Positions 10,541 to 21,025 of a stretch of DNA of 34,911 nucleotides are shown piece after piece (position 1 is the first letter of the stretch; the number at the start of each line of letters is the position of its first letter). Origin of the DNA: Schoenoplectus triqueter. Lineage: Eukaryota > Streptophyta > Magnoliopsida > Poales > Cyperaceae. The stretch spans positions 1-34,911 of the forward strand of contig CAXKVV010002100.1 of the NCBI GenBank assembly GCA_964058805.1. Direction: 5' to 3'. Below the pieces are notes generated by a model that was given only the letters and a program-made list of their open reading frames with translations, was not told the origin of the DNA and did no database searches. The position numbers were made by a program, and so were the translations under genes.

Positions 10541-10977
10541 TCAGATATCGGAAAAATAACAACCGAAAAAGAAATCTCTTTTCTGTGTGCGCTTTTCACA
10601 GTTTACTCTAAGCCATCCTTTCCGTAACGAAAGCTTGAGCGCCCATCCCCTGCTTTCCCCGTGTCCATTTCCTCCTAAAATTCATTGCCAAATAATCTTG
10701 TTCTTTTCAATCCATGGAAGAACCTATCAATTTCTCCAACTTCTCTATATCCGACAGGAAGAAAATTTCTCTGAAGTAGCTGATGGAAGAAAAGACAACC
10801 AAAAAGCAGAGCCAGAAACACTTGCAAGTGCTTGACCTTAATTTGGCGAGCATGGTGGTGTCAACATGTCAATTGATGCATCTGCGACCTTCACTGTCAT
10901 GAAGATAGAGACGGAGACAGTGAGATATTATGATATGTGACCCAGTTTGGGCTCATGGCTGTCAGTCTGGGATATTA
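10540..10977 (+). pseudogene. Methionine gamma-lyase pseudogene (exon 1 fused to a piece of exon 3)
   Basis: The ATG at 10714 opens MEEPINFSNFSISDRKK, matching the MGL start MAEVINFSNFSLSSAKK. A small indel then shifts the frame; the correct reading resumes as EVADGRKDNQKAEPETLASA, and after further damage as GEHGGVNMSIDASATFTVM. At about 10930 the sequence jumps directly to VTQFGLMAVSLGY, which belongs to exon 3 of the intact gene (about residues 378-390). Most of exon 1, both introns, exon 2 and much of exon 3 are gone. The upstream stretch around 10545-10590 still resembles the MGL promoter/leader, so this was a DNA-level duplication and not a retrocopy. Confidence 0.88.
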
Positions 10978-11115
10978 ATTTTCCTGCTCAAGCTGACCAC
11001 TGGGGTTGCCAGTCCCCCTTGTACTGATGTAGTGTTTAATTATTTTCCTGCTCAAGCTGAAGGTAACAAAAGTAGGAATTCTTACAAAACACGTTTTTGA
11101 AGTTGGCAACAGAAT
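10978..11115. repeat. Short direct repeat between the two pseudogenes
   Basis: TTTTCCTGCTCAAGCTGA occurs twice (about 10980 and 11043), a 63-64 base direct repeat. No gene. Confidence 0.7.
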
Positions 11116-12301
11116 TTAAATTCGTGTAGTTTGAAAATTGTTTTGGATAATTTTCTTTGGAAAGTTTTGAGCAGCAGATTCAAGCTCCTATATCTCATCT
11201 GAGTTAAGCTGCCAGCCCAGTGAACCTAAATTCTCTTCAACATGTTTAACTGTCTTAATGCTGGGTATAGGAATAGTTCCCTTGCAAATGCACCAGTTTA
11301 TGGATACCTGCTAAAACAAGACCAAATTTCAGTTTCTAGTTGAGACAGAAACACAACCATAGCTAGTAGTTTGGAGAAAAAGTTGTATTACTTGAGATAT
11401 GGTTTCTCCTCTGACCTGTGCAATTTGTCTAAGCAAAAAGAGCAAAGACTCCAACCCCGGAAGAATCTGACGAACAGCAGACCCCTGTTAAAGATAACTC
11501 CCTCAAATTTACTTCACAAAACAAAATAAATATGAAATAATCATGAATAGAAAACATCTATAAATTGTGCTACCGGGGTCCACAAAAGAGGGGAAAACAC
11601 AAATTAGCCACCTTTTCGTACATAGCAACTAGAACATCCCAGAGAGCTTTCTCCTGAAGAGGTGCATAATTTGCCATTGACCAATGCAACTGCCCAATTC
11701 CTATTTTGTCAATTTGCAGCTGATCCAGAGAAGATCTGACCCAAAAATTAAATTAAAAAAAAAAACATAACCCAGAAGTTACTTGTTGAAATTGTTGAAA
11801 TATAAATGAAACACATTCCATATAAATGTACTATAGTGTGCATAACAACTAATTATGTGCAACATTACAGAGATTAAATGGAGGAGTTACTTGCCCGAAT
11901 TCACAAGCTATCCAGAAGTCAAGCGCCATGGATGAGCTTCAAATTTCGTTGCAATGACAAAATTTTCTCTGGCATTTCTTAATCCTTAAATACAACAAAT
12001 AAAGAGATCACGTAACAAAATCCTAATTTTGATGAGTATGGTCTTGTATTACTATGGTACCAGTGGAATTTAATATTGGTGTACCTGGAAACTCACTGAT
12101 GAATTTACTAAGCAGTTTTCACTTTGACCATTCAAACGACTGTTACCATATGAATGGGCGGTATCAAAGAGGTTGAATGGTCAGATTGAATGCATCTTGG
12201 AGATTGGTATCCATGCTTTCTTGGTAGCCCCACAATACCTCGTTTCCCCATGTCCACATACAAAAACCTATTGGAGATACACTAACTGGACCAATTTTAA
12301 C
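11116..12301 (-). pseudogene. Pyridoxal reductase (PLR1-type, chloroplast aldo/keto reductase) pseudogene
   Basis: Functional PLR1 reduces pyridoxal to pyridoxine with NADPH in plastids. Minus-strand exons can be followed with plausible splice sites: 12301-12085 (KIGPVSVSPIGF, WGNEVLWGYQESM, frameshift, LFDTAHSYG, RLNGQSE), about 11968-11891 (FVIATKFEAHPWRLTSG, stop, LVNSGK), 11735-11612 (SLDQLQIDKIGIGQLHW, YAPLQEKALWDVLVAMYEK), 11484-11392 (RQILPGLESL, VRGETISQ) and 11307-11116 (VSINWCICKGTIPIPSIKTV, KHVEENLGSLGWQL, to a natural-looking stop TAA at 11116-11118). Dead because of at least one frameshift near 12180, an in-frame stop replacing Gln in exon 2, a TAG at 11188-11190, and loss of the roughly 95 residues between MYEK and GSAVRQ. 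The N-terminal/transit exon was not found; a Helitron lies upstream at 12696. Confidence 0.87.
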
Positions 12302-12695
12302 CTAGAATTGAGTAAAAATAAATAAATTGAAAAGGCATTAAAATAATGCCCATTCTGTTCTTTAGACAGCATGCATGTGTTCAATCAGACCTTCATACAG
12401 TGACAGGTTTGGTACAAGACAGCTCTGTGAGTGGTTGATTTTACAACCTAGATTTTTGGCATCTGTCTAGGGGGAAAAAATAATTCGAAACCACTTCTTA
12501 TCAGTATGGTGAACCTCAACTGAGCTATTTTAACTTTTTAATGGTAAAAGGGAATGGTGATATCATATTTTATGACAAGAGAAAGATAAAATGAGTTTTT
12601 TTTTTTATTAGAATTTTTTTTTATATTTTTCTTACATATTAAATATCAGATTATAACTTTATTTATAGGTTAAGATAACAAAAGTATTTAGAAAA
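12302..12695. other. Sequence upstream of the PLR1 pseudogene
   Basis: AT-rich and no exon recognised. It may be the remnant of an intron or of the lost first exon region. Confidence 0.35.
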
Positions 12696-13114
12696 TCTAT
12701 ACTATTATATAAAGCATCTAAAAATTGAAAGTCTATTTTTTATCATGGTAAATTTTTATTATACCAATTTTATCCCTCAATTAGACGGATAATATTTATT
12801 GTTGGTTGATCGAACGTATGTGATCGCGTTCATTGATCCCCTCTTTCTCTCCATTTCTTTTCCTTATATACTATTATTTTTATAATTTTTATTTTTTTTA
12901 TTTAGCAACTTTGTGCATATTTAGTAAGAAATTAATGGTGATAATATATGTTAGAATAATTTATTTATTTTTGCCATAAAAATCATGAATCATTAACTCA
13001 TATTGTGCAAAAATCTCATCCAAGATTAAATATAATCTTTATTATATATTTTCTCTATAATATTTTAATGTTTAAATAAAAAAATTCTACTGCAACGCGT
13101 GGGGATATAGCTAG
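12696..13114 (+). mobile_element. Short non-autonomous Helitron, family A, copy 1 (complete)
   Basis: Begins TCTATACTATTATATAAAGC after A (12695) and ends GCAACGCGTGGGGATATAGCTAG before T (13115), i.e. A^TC...CTAG^T. The CGCGTGG segment before CTAG is typical of plant Helitron 3' ends. It is homologous to the reverse strand of 34009-34558 and to the 5' fragment at 25969-26103. 419 bases, no Rep/helicase. Confidence 0.82.
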
Positions 13115-14345
13115 TTCGTTTTAAAAACGGAATACTAAACAATAACTGTTTCAGCTGACTCCTGTCCACTAAAACAACCATAAATCTCTGTAAGGAACTC
13201 CAAACGACTTGGAATTTGAACAATTAGAAACTAGACTTCAAGAACTTTTCATACATAGGTCATATAGCCAAAGCGAACGTCATTTGATCTTTCATATCCC
13301 CTCATCAATCAGCTAAAATTTTTTTCAATAGCAGAATTCTAAAAGTCACCTTTATTTTTAACTAGATTTAATATTATTAATGATAATTAAATTTATATTT
13401 CAACATTTAAGGCTTTACTCTCAAGAGAGCTAACGATTTTCTAGTTAAGTACTAACTACCTGGCTAACCATGAAATATAATTAGCAAATCCTCACAGAAG
13501 GCACCAAGACTTTCAGAACAGTACACCTATTTGCTCTACGACACTAAATTCACACAACATTCCAAAGGTACCTTCTGCCATGGCCAAAAGAGGGGCTCCG
13601 ATACAAGCGCAGTGTTAACGTGTCGCTTTTACAGACGACGCATGTTGTTTTAATAAAAATAGCTGTAAGTCTAAATATGAGTTTTGATGTACAGAATGTG
13701 ACGGGTTAGCTGTTAACAATCCGAGCCCAAAATAGTTTTTTTTAATGGGCTCAAAGGACCGGAGAGTGTCTCACATTTGGGTTTAATAGAATGGATCTTG
13801 TTAAACCAGCTTGATACGCGTTCCGAATATCTGTGAAATTGAACCTAACTATTTTTCTTTTGGGTTGCAAGTTGGGAGCTGGTAAAATTATAGAACATAA
13901 ATTTGTTCTGTGAGATGTTTGTATTTTTACAATTGCGCCTAGCATTTTTTTTGGAGGAAATACAAGTAATTTTTTGTATTTTGAACGTCAAATTCAAAGG
14001 CCTATACCGAAATTAACTAATTTCGTTCAAAAGAGGTAGACAATAAAAAGAAAAAAAGAGTCTTTGATCCAAAATCAAATAACAAATGATAAGTTTTGAA
14101 GAAATACAAAAACACTTTTTTTTTAAGTTATTAAGCACTCCACAAGTTTTCAATTATTGAATCATCAATCTCAAGTCGAAATAAAATCTGTCTTTTATAG
14201 TAATTCATGATACAATATCTTGAATATAGAAAAACTAATATTATTTTGTTAGAATAAAAAGAGTGATGAAAAAATGAATGAAAAACAGACAAAAAATTGA
14301 ACAATGAGACAAATTTTAGAAAATAAATACAGAAGAAGTATAAAA
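13115..14345. other. Intergenic, no gene seen
   Basis: Mixed AT-rich DNA. Short frames at 13751-13945 and 14131-14379 (both -) show no recognisable domains. A small GC-richer patch near 13590-13650 has GCGC/GACGACGC motifs but no second arm. Confidence 0.45.
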
Positions 14346-14785
14346 TAGGGCTATAAACAAGCCGAGTCGAATCAAGCAAGTGTAGTTTATGCTCAACTCA
14401 TTAGTTTAACGAGTCGAACTGAGCTGGTTCATTAAATACTTTCAAGCCAAAAGTATTGGCTCGTGATCAGGTCATTAAGATAATGAACGAGCTGAATTGA
14501 CTCATTAACAACTAGTTCAATATTTAATAACAAAAAATATACTAATTTTTAAAAATTAATGAGAATAAATAAAAATATTTTTACATATATTTCATATAAT
14601 AACAGTGTAACTTATATAATATACTAAAAATTATAATAATTAATATAAATGATAAAATAATAATAATTTAATGACCCAAACGAGATCAGCTTTAATGAGA
14701 TTTGCGAGCTATTTCATTAGTGGTTCGATTTACTAATAAGTGGCTAAATTCAAATCGATTCCGAATGAGCACAAGCGATGAATTT
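14346..14785. repeat. Dispersed repeat, family E, copy 1
   Basis: Begins AGGGCTATAAACAAGCCGAG, rich in GAGC/GCTC and TTAACGAGTC motifs at both ends with an AT-rich centre. It aligns with 16482-16915 (shared ACTCATTA.TTTAACGAGT, ATATTTCATA.AATAA and TAA.TCGAT motifs). No coding capacity. Many plant genomes hold non-autonomous elements starting GGGCTGTAAACGAGCC; class not determined. Confidence 0.65.
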
Positions 14786-14985
14786 TCACTCTAAGAATAA
14801 AAGAAGAGAACGGTGGAAGAGTCAAATTACTGGTCTCTCCTCCATTAAATGATTTTTTTTTGTAAATGGCGGATTGGGTGTACGTTTTATTTTTCCGACG
14901 GAAAAGTGCCTTTTGCTGTCTTTTCTCCGGCTGTAATTTTGATATGATTACGTGCTCTTCTTTATACACAGAGAGATAGAGAGAT

Positions 14986-15340
14986 AGAGTGAGTGAACAC
15001 GTTTTTGTTTTAAATTTAAAAGTCTAAACGGAATAATTAAATTGTTAAAATTGATTTTCATATTGAAGTATTAATAGAGATCATTTTTTTTATTTTTGCT
15101 ACTTTTTAGATAAGTACAAAGTTTATTGATCAAATGATTTCTGCACCCTCCAATACTAATGATTTTCCACTCATCTAAGAAATAACAGAAAAATTAAAAA
15201 ATATAAAATTTGATCTCTAATGATATTTTGATATGAAGACCAAGTTCAGCGGTTTGGATCATACGCTTGAACTTTTAAATCTGAGATATGGACGTAAAAT
15301 ATGATTTTTTTTATGTTTCATGAATTAGCATAGTCTCTCT
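14986..15340. mobile_element. Foldback MITE, family F, copy 2 (eroded)
   Basis: Same family as 5311-5715: AGAGTGAGTGAAC at the left, TTTCTGCACCCTCCAATACT in the centre, AGCGGTTTGGATC and CATAGTCTCTCT at the right. The left arm is strongly diverged, so this is an older copy. A (TA)n run follows. Confidence 0.75.
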
Positions 15341-15347
15341 ATATATA

Positions 15348-15380
<33 letters not shown>
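15341..15380. repeat. (TA)n microsatellite between two foldback copies
   Basis: About 40 bases of TA units with one TCTA interruption separate family F copies 2 and 3. Confidence 0.93.
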
Positions 15381-15385
<5 letters not shown>

Positions 15386-15783
15386 GGCTATGGTGCTTCA
15401 CGAAGCACAAAATCTTTCATACTTCGCGTCAGTATCTCGAATTTGAAAGTTTAAATGGTCGATCCAAACCGTTGAACGTCATCTTCATATTGAAATATCG
15501 TTGGAGATCAAATTTTATATATTTTTTTAAAATTTTTTGCTATTTTTTAAATTGGTACAAAGTTTGCTGATCTAATGATTTCTGCACCATCCAAAACTAG
15601 CGATTTTGTATCCATCTAAAAAATAGCAAAACAATTAAAAAAATATAAATTTTAATCTCCAAAGATAGTTCAATATGAAGATCATGTTCAACGATTTAGA
15701 TCGGCTGTTTGAATTTTTAAATTCGAGATACGAACGCGAAATAAAAAATATTTTATATTTCATCAAATACCATAGTCTCATTA
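15381..15783. mobile_element. Foldback MITE, family F, copy 3
   Basis: Left arm AGTGAGGCTATGGTGCTTCA, then TCGATCCAAACCGTTGAACG and TTTCTGCACCATCCAAAACT, right end CATAGTCTCATT, flanked by (TA)n on both sides. Its right arm is more diverged than in the MGL intron copy, so it is older. Confidence 0.83.
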
Positions 15784-16481
15784 AATATATATATATATAT
15801 ATTCCTTCACTTTAAGCGAAGCTCAAGCCACGCAAAAATATTAATTAAATCTTAAAAAGTTTAATTTGTTAGATTTGAATATAATGGGGTTGGATAAGGA
15901 AAAGGCCGCCGAATTTTATCCATGCTTATTGTTATTTCCGGATATGGACAAGACCCACAGATCATTCCATCAGATATTAGTATTACACTATTACCCAACT
16001 GGTTGTGGCAGTACAAAGTAGGTCGAAAATTTTATTTTTTTCCTTTACCCAACTGGTTTCCCCCCCTTCCTATAACAAAAATATAAATAAAATAAAGAAA
16101 GTACAACTAATTAGGCCGTTATATTACAAAATCCAGTCCCCCGTCCCCTAAATTCCAATCCATAGAGAACATAACAGTCCCAAAGAATCAATATAACCCC
16201 TCCTCTCCACAAATAAACGACAACGCATAATTAACAAAAGAAAAAAAATAGAATAGGTACAGATGTTGGTATAATTCTGCTGAATTAGATCGGTACAATG
16301 CTCCAGCACACTAGTTGATAGATTGAGCCCTTTTAGGTAAATTGGGTATACTATTCCAAGGAATTAGATCGGTATAGAATCTCAATTGCTTTAATTAATT
16401 GGTTCATATATGATAGCTAAGCTAGATAACCATGGATCGCGAATCTACTAATCGATTTGCAAAAAAATTGATAGTTCCAGT
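15784..16481. other. Intergenic, no gene seen
   Basis: Contains (TA)n at 15786-15801 and a short repeated motif TACCCAACTGGTT (about 15994 and 16045). No open frame of note. Confidence 0.45.
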
Positions 16482-16915
16482 GCTGTAAATGAGTCAGAGA
16501 GTCAGAGCCAAATTAAGTTTGAGATAGACTCATTAATTTAACGAGTTAAAAATATTAATTTGAGATATACTTGTTAAGTTAATGAGTGAGTCTGAACTGA
16601 TTTGTTAATATTTTTTTTAATAATTAATAATATTTTATAAAAGAATATAAAAAATAAGAATCAATGTGGACAAAGTTTTATACATATTTCATACAATAAT
16701 TATATATATATATATATTGAATTGTAAATTACATAATACGCTAAAAATTTATAATAAAATAATATCAAAATAATATATTAATATTTTAACGAGACTAATG
16801 AGTTTAGAGAGTCGAGTCAGACTTAGGTCAAACTCAGCTCATTAATTTAACGAGCCTGACGAGTGAATCAAATTTAAGTCGATACTGAGTGAGCAACTAG
16901 TTTTCCTGACAACCC
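16482..16915. repeat. Dispersed repeat, family E, copy 2
   Basis: Begins GCTGTAAATGAGTCAGAGAG, contains ACTCATTAATTTAACGAG twice in related form and ends near CCTGACAACCC. It aligns with 14346-14785. AT-rich centre, no coding capacity, no clear target duplication. Confidence 0.62.
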
Positions 16916-16986
16916 AAAATTTGAAAAATGGAAAATAGATGCGAGCATTGTATCAATAAATCATATATATATATATAGAGAGAGAG

Positions 16987-17376
16987 AGAGTTATGTTACG
17001 GTTAGTCATGAATTATAAAATATTTTTATATTTCGCGTCGTATCTCTCATTTTTGATTTTAAAATACTGATCCGACCATTAAAAATATTCTCCATATTGA
17101 AATATATTTGGAGACCAAATTTTATATTTTTTAAAATTTTTTTCTATTTTTTAGGGGATAAAAATGCATTGAAATTATTATTTTTAATAAAAATGATTTT
17201 CTAATCCTAAAAAATAGAATTTTTTTTCTAAAAAAATGTAAAATTTGGTCTCCAAATATATTTAAATATGAGGAACATTTTTAACGGTCAGATCAGTGTT
17301 TTAAATTTAAAAATGAGAGATACGACGCGAAGTACAAAAATATTTTATACTTCGCGACTAACCGTAGCATAACTCT
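16987..17376. mobile_element. Foldback MITE, family F-related subfamily, copy 4
   Basis: Left arm AGAGTTATGTTACGGTTAGT matches the reverse complement of the right end, AGAGTTATGCTACGGTTAGT. Both continue through TTCGCGTCGTATCTCTCATT and ATATTTGGAGACCAAATTTT. The architecture matches copies 1-3 (arms about 150 bases, T-rich centre) and it sits between (TA)n/(GA)n runs, but the sequence is a distinct subfamily. Confidence 0.82.
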
Positions 17377-18824
17377 ATATATATTTGTATTCACGTAAAA
17401 ATAGTTGCTGGCATCATTTTCTCGATGTTGCTCCCAAATAGGGCTGCCAATGGGTAGGGTAGGGTAGGGTACGGGTGGAGATATTTTCATATCCATACCC
17501 TACCCTGACCCATTAAAAAATTCGGGTAATGAACAGATAATGGTAGATAACGGATAAAAATAAAAATAATTCAATGAAAAAAATTATATCATTTAGATAA
17601 ATGTGCGACCCTTTTTTGCGCCCCTCACCGCCCTGAAAAAAGAACTGGACGATGAATTGCGGAAGAAGGATACGGAGATCCCTCTAAGTGTGCATTGGGG
17701 TATATTTATATGAATTTGGAATGCACATTTAAAGGTTTTTTTAGTGATTGTGGGGTCTTTAAGAATCCAATGGGCGCAAGCACCCATTGTTAATTACCCT
17801 GAGCTTTGAACCCGAGGAACCTCTAATTAAGAAAAAGAAAATAAATAAAATAGTTAAGCAATTTTAAGTGGTCGCTGTGAATAATGGCAGGGAAGATATG
17901 AACTTTTGAAGGTAGTTTACACCTTGTGAATTGACTTTTATTTTTTTATTGATGAAATGATTTAGTTTTTATTTATTATTTGAACTTATCTTATTTAAAT
18001 TTATTTAGTCTTGAATGTTGAGATTTATTTTTATATTAGATTAAGGTTGGTTTAATCCTAAAATTAATTATTATTTTTTATTTGATAAGAAGAAAAAACT
18101 TTTATTTATTATTATTATTATTAGTTATGTTTTTTATTTATTTATTGATATCTAAATTTATTTAATTTTGAAGATTGAGAGTTACTTTTTATTTATTTTT
18201 TATTATGATATTTATTTTAGGTGAATGTTGATTTATTTTAAATGAATGTTGATTTAGTCTTTTACTTTTTATTTATGTATTTATTTATTTAATTTATTTT
18301 TATTTAAAATTTATTTGATTTCGAATAAGAGTTATATTTATTTTATTTTTTCATTTTTATTCATTATATATTTAACTTTATTTATTTTTGTATTTTTTAT
18401 ATCTTTTTATTTAGAATTACTTAATTTAGAATTTAATTTCATGAATAAGAATTATATTTATTTATTTATTTTAAGAAACTTTTATCTTATTATTTTTTTA
18501 TGTTATCTCTTTTTATTATATATTTTCAATGAATGCATTACTTTTATTTTATTTTTTTATAATTTTTATTCTAATTATTATATATCTTGAAATGATTATT
18601 CTTTAATGAAAATGATTTATTGTGAAACTTTTTTTATTTATTTTCTTAAGATCTATTTATAAAGAAATTTTATTATATTTTTATTTATACTTATTATCAA
18701 AATATTTATGATTTTAAAATATTTTTTATAGAATGGATCATAATATTTTTCTAGTTTTTAAAAGAAAAAAAATATAATCAAGTAGTGATCTTTTTAGAAT
18801 TATTGAGAAACATATAATAGTAAT

Positions 18825-19200
18825 ATACTAATTTTATTTGACAAAAATATCAATGAAAATGTTATGAACAACTTTATTATGAACATTTTTTAATTTGAAC
18901 CCTCTAAAATATTATTTCGGGAGGAATATCAGCAAACGACAATCTGAAAATTAACGAAGAATTCAGCAAATTATACAGTTCTTTTGAATATTTAGAGAGA
19001 AATTAGTTAATAACATACTGATTTTATTTGACAGAAAAATGAAATGAGATGTTACGAATAACTTTTATTTTGAACACCTTTCATTTTGAGCACTTTAAAG
19101 TACTGTTTAGAGCAAAATATCAACAGAGGACGGTTCTGAAAATCAGAAGCTATCAGGATTGTTTTGCTTATTTGAAAGGTATTTACAACGTATTTTTGTA
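18825..19200. repeat. Degenerate tandem repeat, about 190-bp period, inside the LTR
   Basis: Units starting near ATTTTATTTGACA (18831 and 19021) each continue through AT.AA..TT.AT..TGAACA and a CGACAATCTGAAAAT / CGGTTCTGAAAATC block. Diverged. Confidence 0.65.
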
Positions 19201-19598
19201 TGAAAATTTTTGTAAAAACTCATCTTAATATGTATTTCAATAATATAAAATAATATATATATATGTCAAATTCACGGATCGGTACGGTTTTTTATTTCTT
19301 TTCTGATAAAGGGCTAAACTGGACAGCTGAGGATATTTTGAACATTTAAAAAAAATCTACTTAAGAAAATATTTCAGAAAAATTATGAACATTTTAAGAA
19401 GTATATTTGTAATAACTTTTTTTTGAAAATATTTTTATTTAAGACTATCTTAAATGAGTTTTAAAAGGATTTTTATTCAACGAAAAAAATTAACTAGGAT
19501 GAACATATTTTTTATATATTTTTAAAAGGATTTTTTTTTTAAAATATTATTTTTTATATTTTGATATAACAAAATTAGTATCATATCACTCTAAAACT

Positions 19599-19812
19599 CG
19601 ACACACACAGCTTTGTCAAGCCGGCACCAAAGTTTTAAAGAGTTCTATGATTTATCGGAATAAAAACTTATTTTTTTATACTTTTAACAAATTACTCGAT
19701 TTTATTTTAGAAAGACTAACACTCACGGCTCTTATCAAGTCGGCACTAGCATTATAAAACTTTAAAATCCGACACACACAGCTTTGTCAAGCCGGCACCA
19801 AAGTTTCAAAGA
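19599..19812. repeat. Direct repeat, 171-bp offset, inside the LTR
   Basis: CGACACACACAGCTTTGTCA continuing through AGCCGGCACCAAAGTTT occurs at about 19599 and 19770, with a related AAGTCGGCACTAGC copy between them. Confidence 0.8.
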
Positions 19813-20021
19813 GTTTTTATATTATTATACTACTAACTAGATTATTATAATCTACTAGCTAAGGACTCATAAATTCATATAAAATCATACGAAACTTCAA
19901 AAATTATGAAACTTTACAGAGAGATGCAATATAACTAGATCTATATGTTCGTAAAATTTTATTTAAATCGGAGTAGCAGAGATATGATTTTTTATTTTCG
20001 AATCAGACCAGGGGCAAAAGA

Positions 20022-20690
20022 GGAAAATGCTGTACCAGTATTTGCTGATTTTCAGAACTAAAAAGGTTATAACTTTTTACAGAAAAATAAAAAAATATAA
20101 AATCAGTTTTTATGGATTCATATAACTTATTTCTATAATATCTGAAAGTTTTATAATATTTGGAGTAGATCTCATCCTATTTTTCATTTTATTGCATTTT
20201 CAGCCATTTTAGGGCTGATTTTGCGTTTACAAGGGATTCATTGATCTTAAACGGTTTAAATGCATCATTTAGCTTTAATCTAACATTCAATGATGTTTGT
20301 ATGCAGATTTGAGCCAAAAGAAAAGAAAGAAAATAAAAAAACAAAAAAAAATGAAAAAGCAAAAGATGAATTGATGTTACCAGAACTTGCTGTTTTTCAG
20401 AATTAAAAAGGCTATATCTTTTTATAAAAAAATCAAAAAAATACAAAATTAGTTTCTGTAGATTCATATGACTTATTTCTACTAGATCTGAAAGTTTTAT
20501 AAGATTTGGAGTAGATCTCATCCTATTTTTCTTTTTTATTGCATTTTCAGCGATTTTAGGGCTGATTTTGCATTTATAAGGGATTCATTGATCTTATATG
20601 GTTTAAATGCATCATTTAGCTTCAATCTAATATTCAATGATGTTTGTATGCAGATTTGAGCTAAAAGGAAAGAAAAAAACGAAAAAGATC
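20022..20690. repeat. Tandem repeat, about 346-bp period, inside the LTR
   Basis: Two near-identical units. TGGAGTAGATCTCATCCTAT starts at 20161 and 20507, and matching extends through TTTTAGGGCTGATTTTGC, AAGGGATTCATTGATCTTA and AATGATGTTTGTATGCAGAT. The minus-strand frame at 20189-20521 only reflects this repeat. Confidence 0.9.
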
Positions 20691-20755
20691 GAATTGCAAC
20701 ATAAAAACATCAAGAAAAAGAAGAAAAATCGATATTGCACATGAAAAATTTCATC

Positions 20756-20761
20756 TTTATT
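20756..20761 (-). terminator. Probable LTR polyadenylation signal
   Basis: AATAAA on the minus strand, about 260 bases after the minus-strand TATATAAA, which would define an R region between them. Confidence 0.45.
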
Positions 20762-21017
20762 GCACGAATCAAAATTACAAGCTCCAATACACTCTTGATA
20801 TCTATATTTACAGAAGAGAGACCTACCTAGACCTAATTTGTAGCTTGAGTAGAAGAGGAATTGATTGAATTTTGTATCTTTGGACTTGATTTTGATTTCA
20901 ACTCAAAGATTGGATCTTATTTTGTATCTAATTTGAGTTTCAATTGGTTTTGGCAGCGTTTTGGATTAGCATTCAGCTTAGGATGGGTTGTGTCTCTTGT
21001 TTGAAGGAGGAGAGGGG

Positions 21018-21025
21018 TTTATATA
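21018..21025 (-). promoter_or_regulatory. Probable LTR TATA box
   Basis: TATATAAA on the minus strand, followed by a pyrimidine-rich CCCCTCTCCTCCTTC leader. Confidence 0.5.

Noticed and set aside
13590..13660. GACGACGC/GTGTCGC patch resembling the family B interior
   Set aside because: No terminal repeats or extended alignment to family B could be followed.
18315..18590. Hydrophobic 91-residue frame that looks like a membrane protein
   Set aside because: T-rich low-complexity DNA inside the LTR block; Phe/Ile/Tyr runs are base-composition artefacts.
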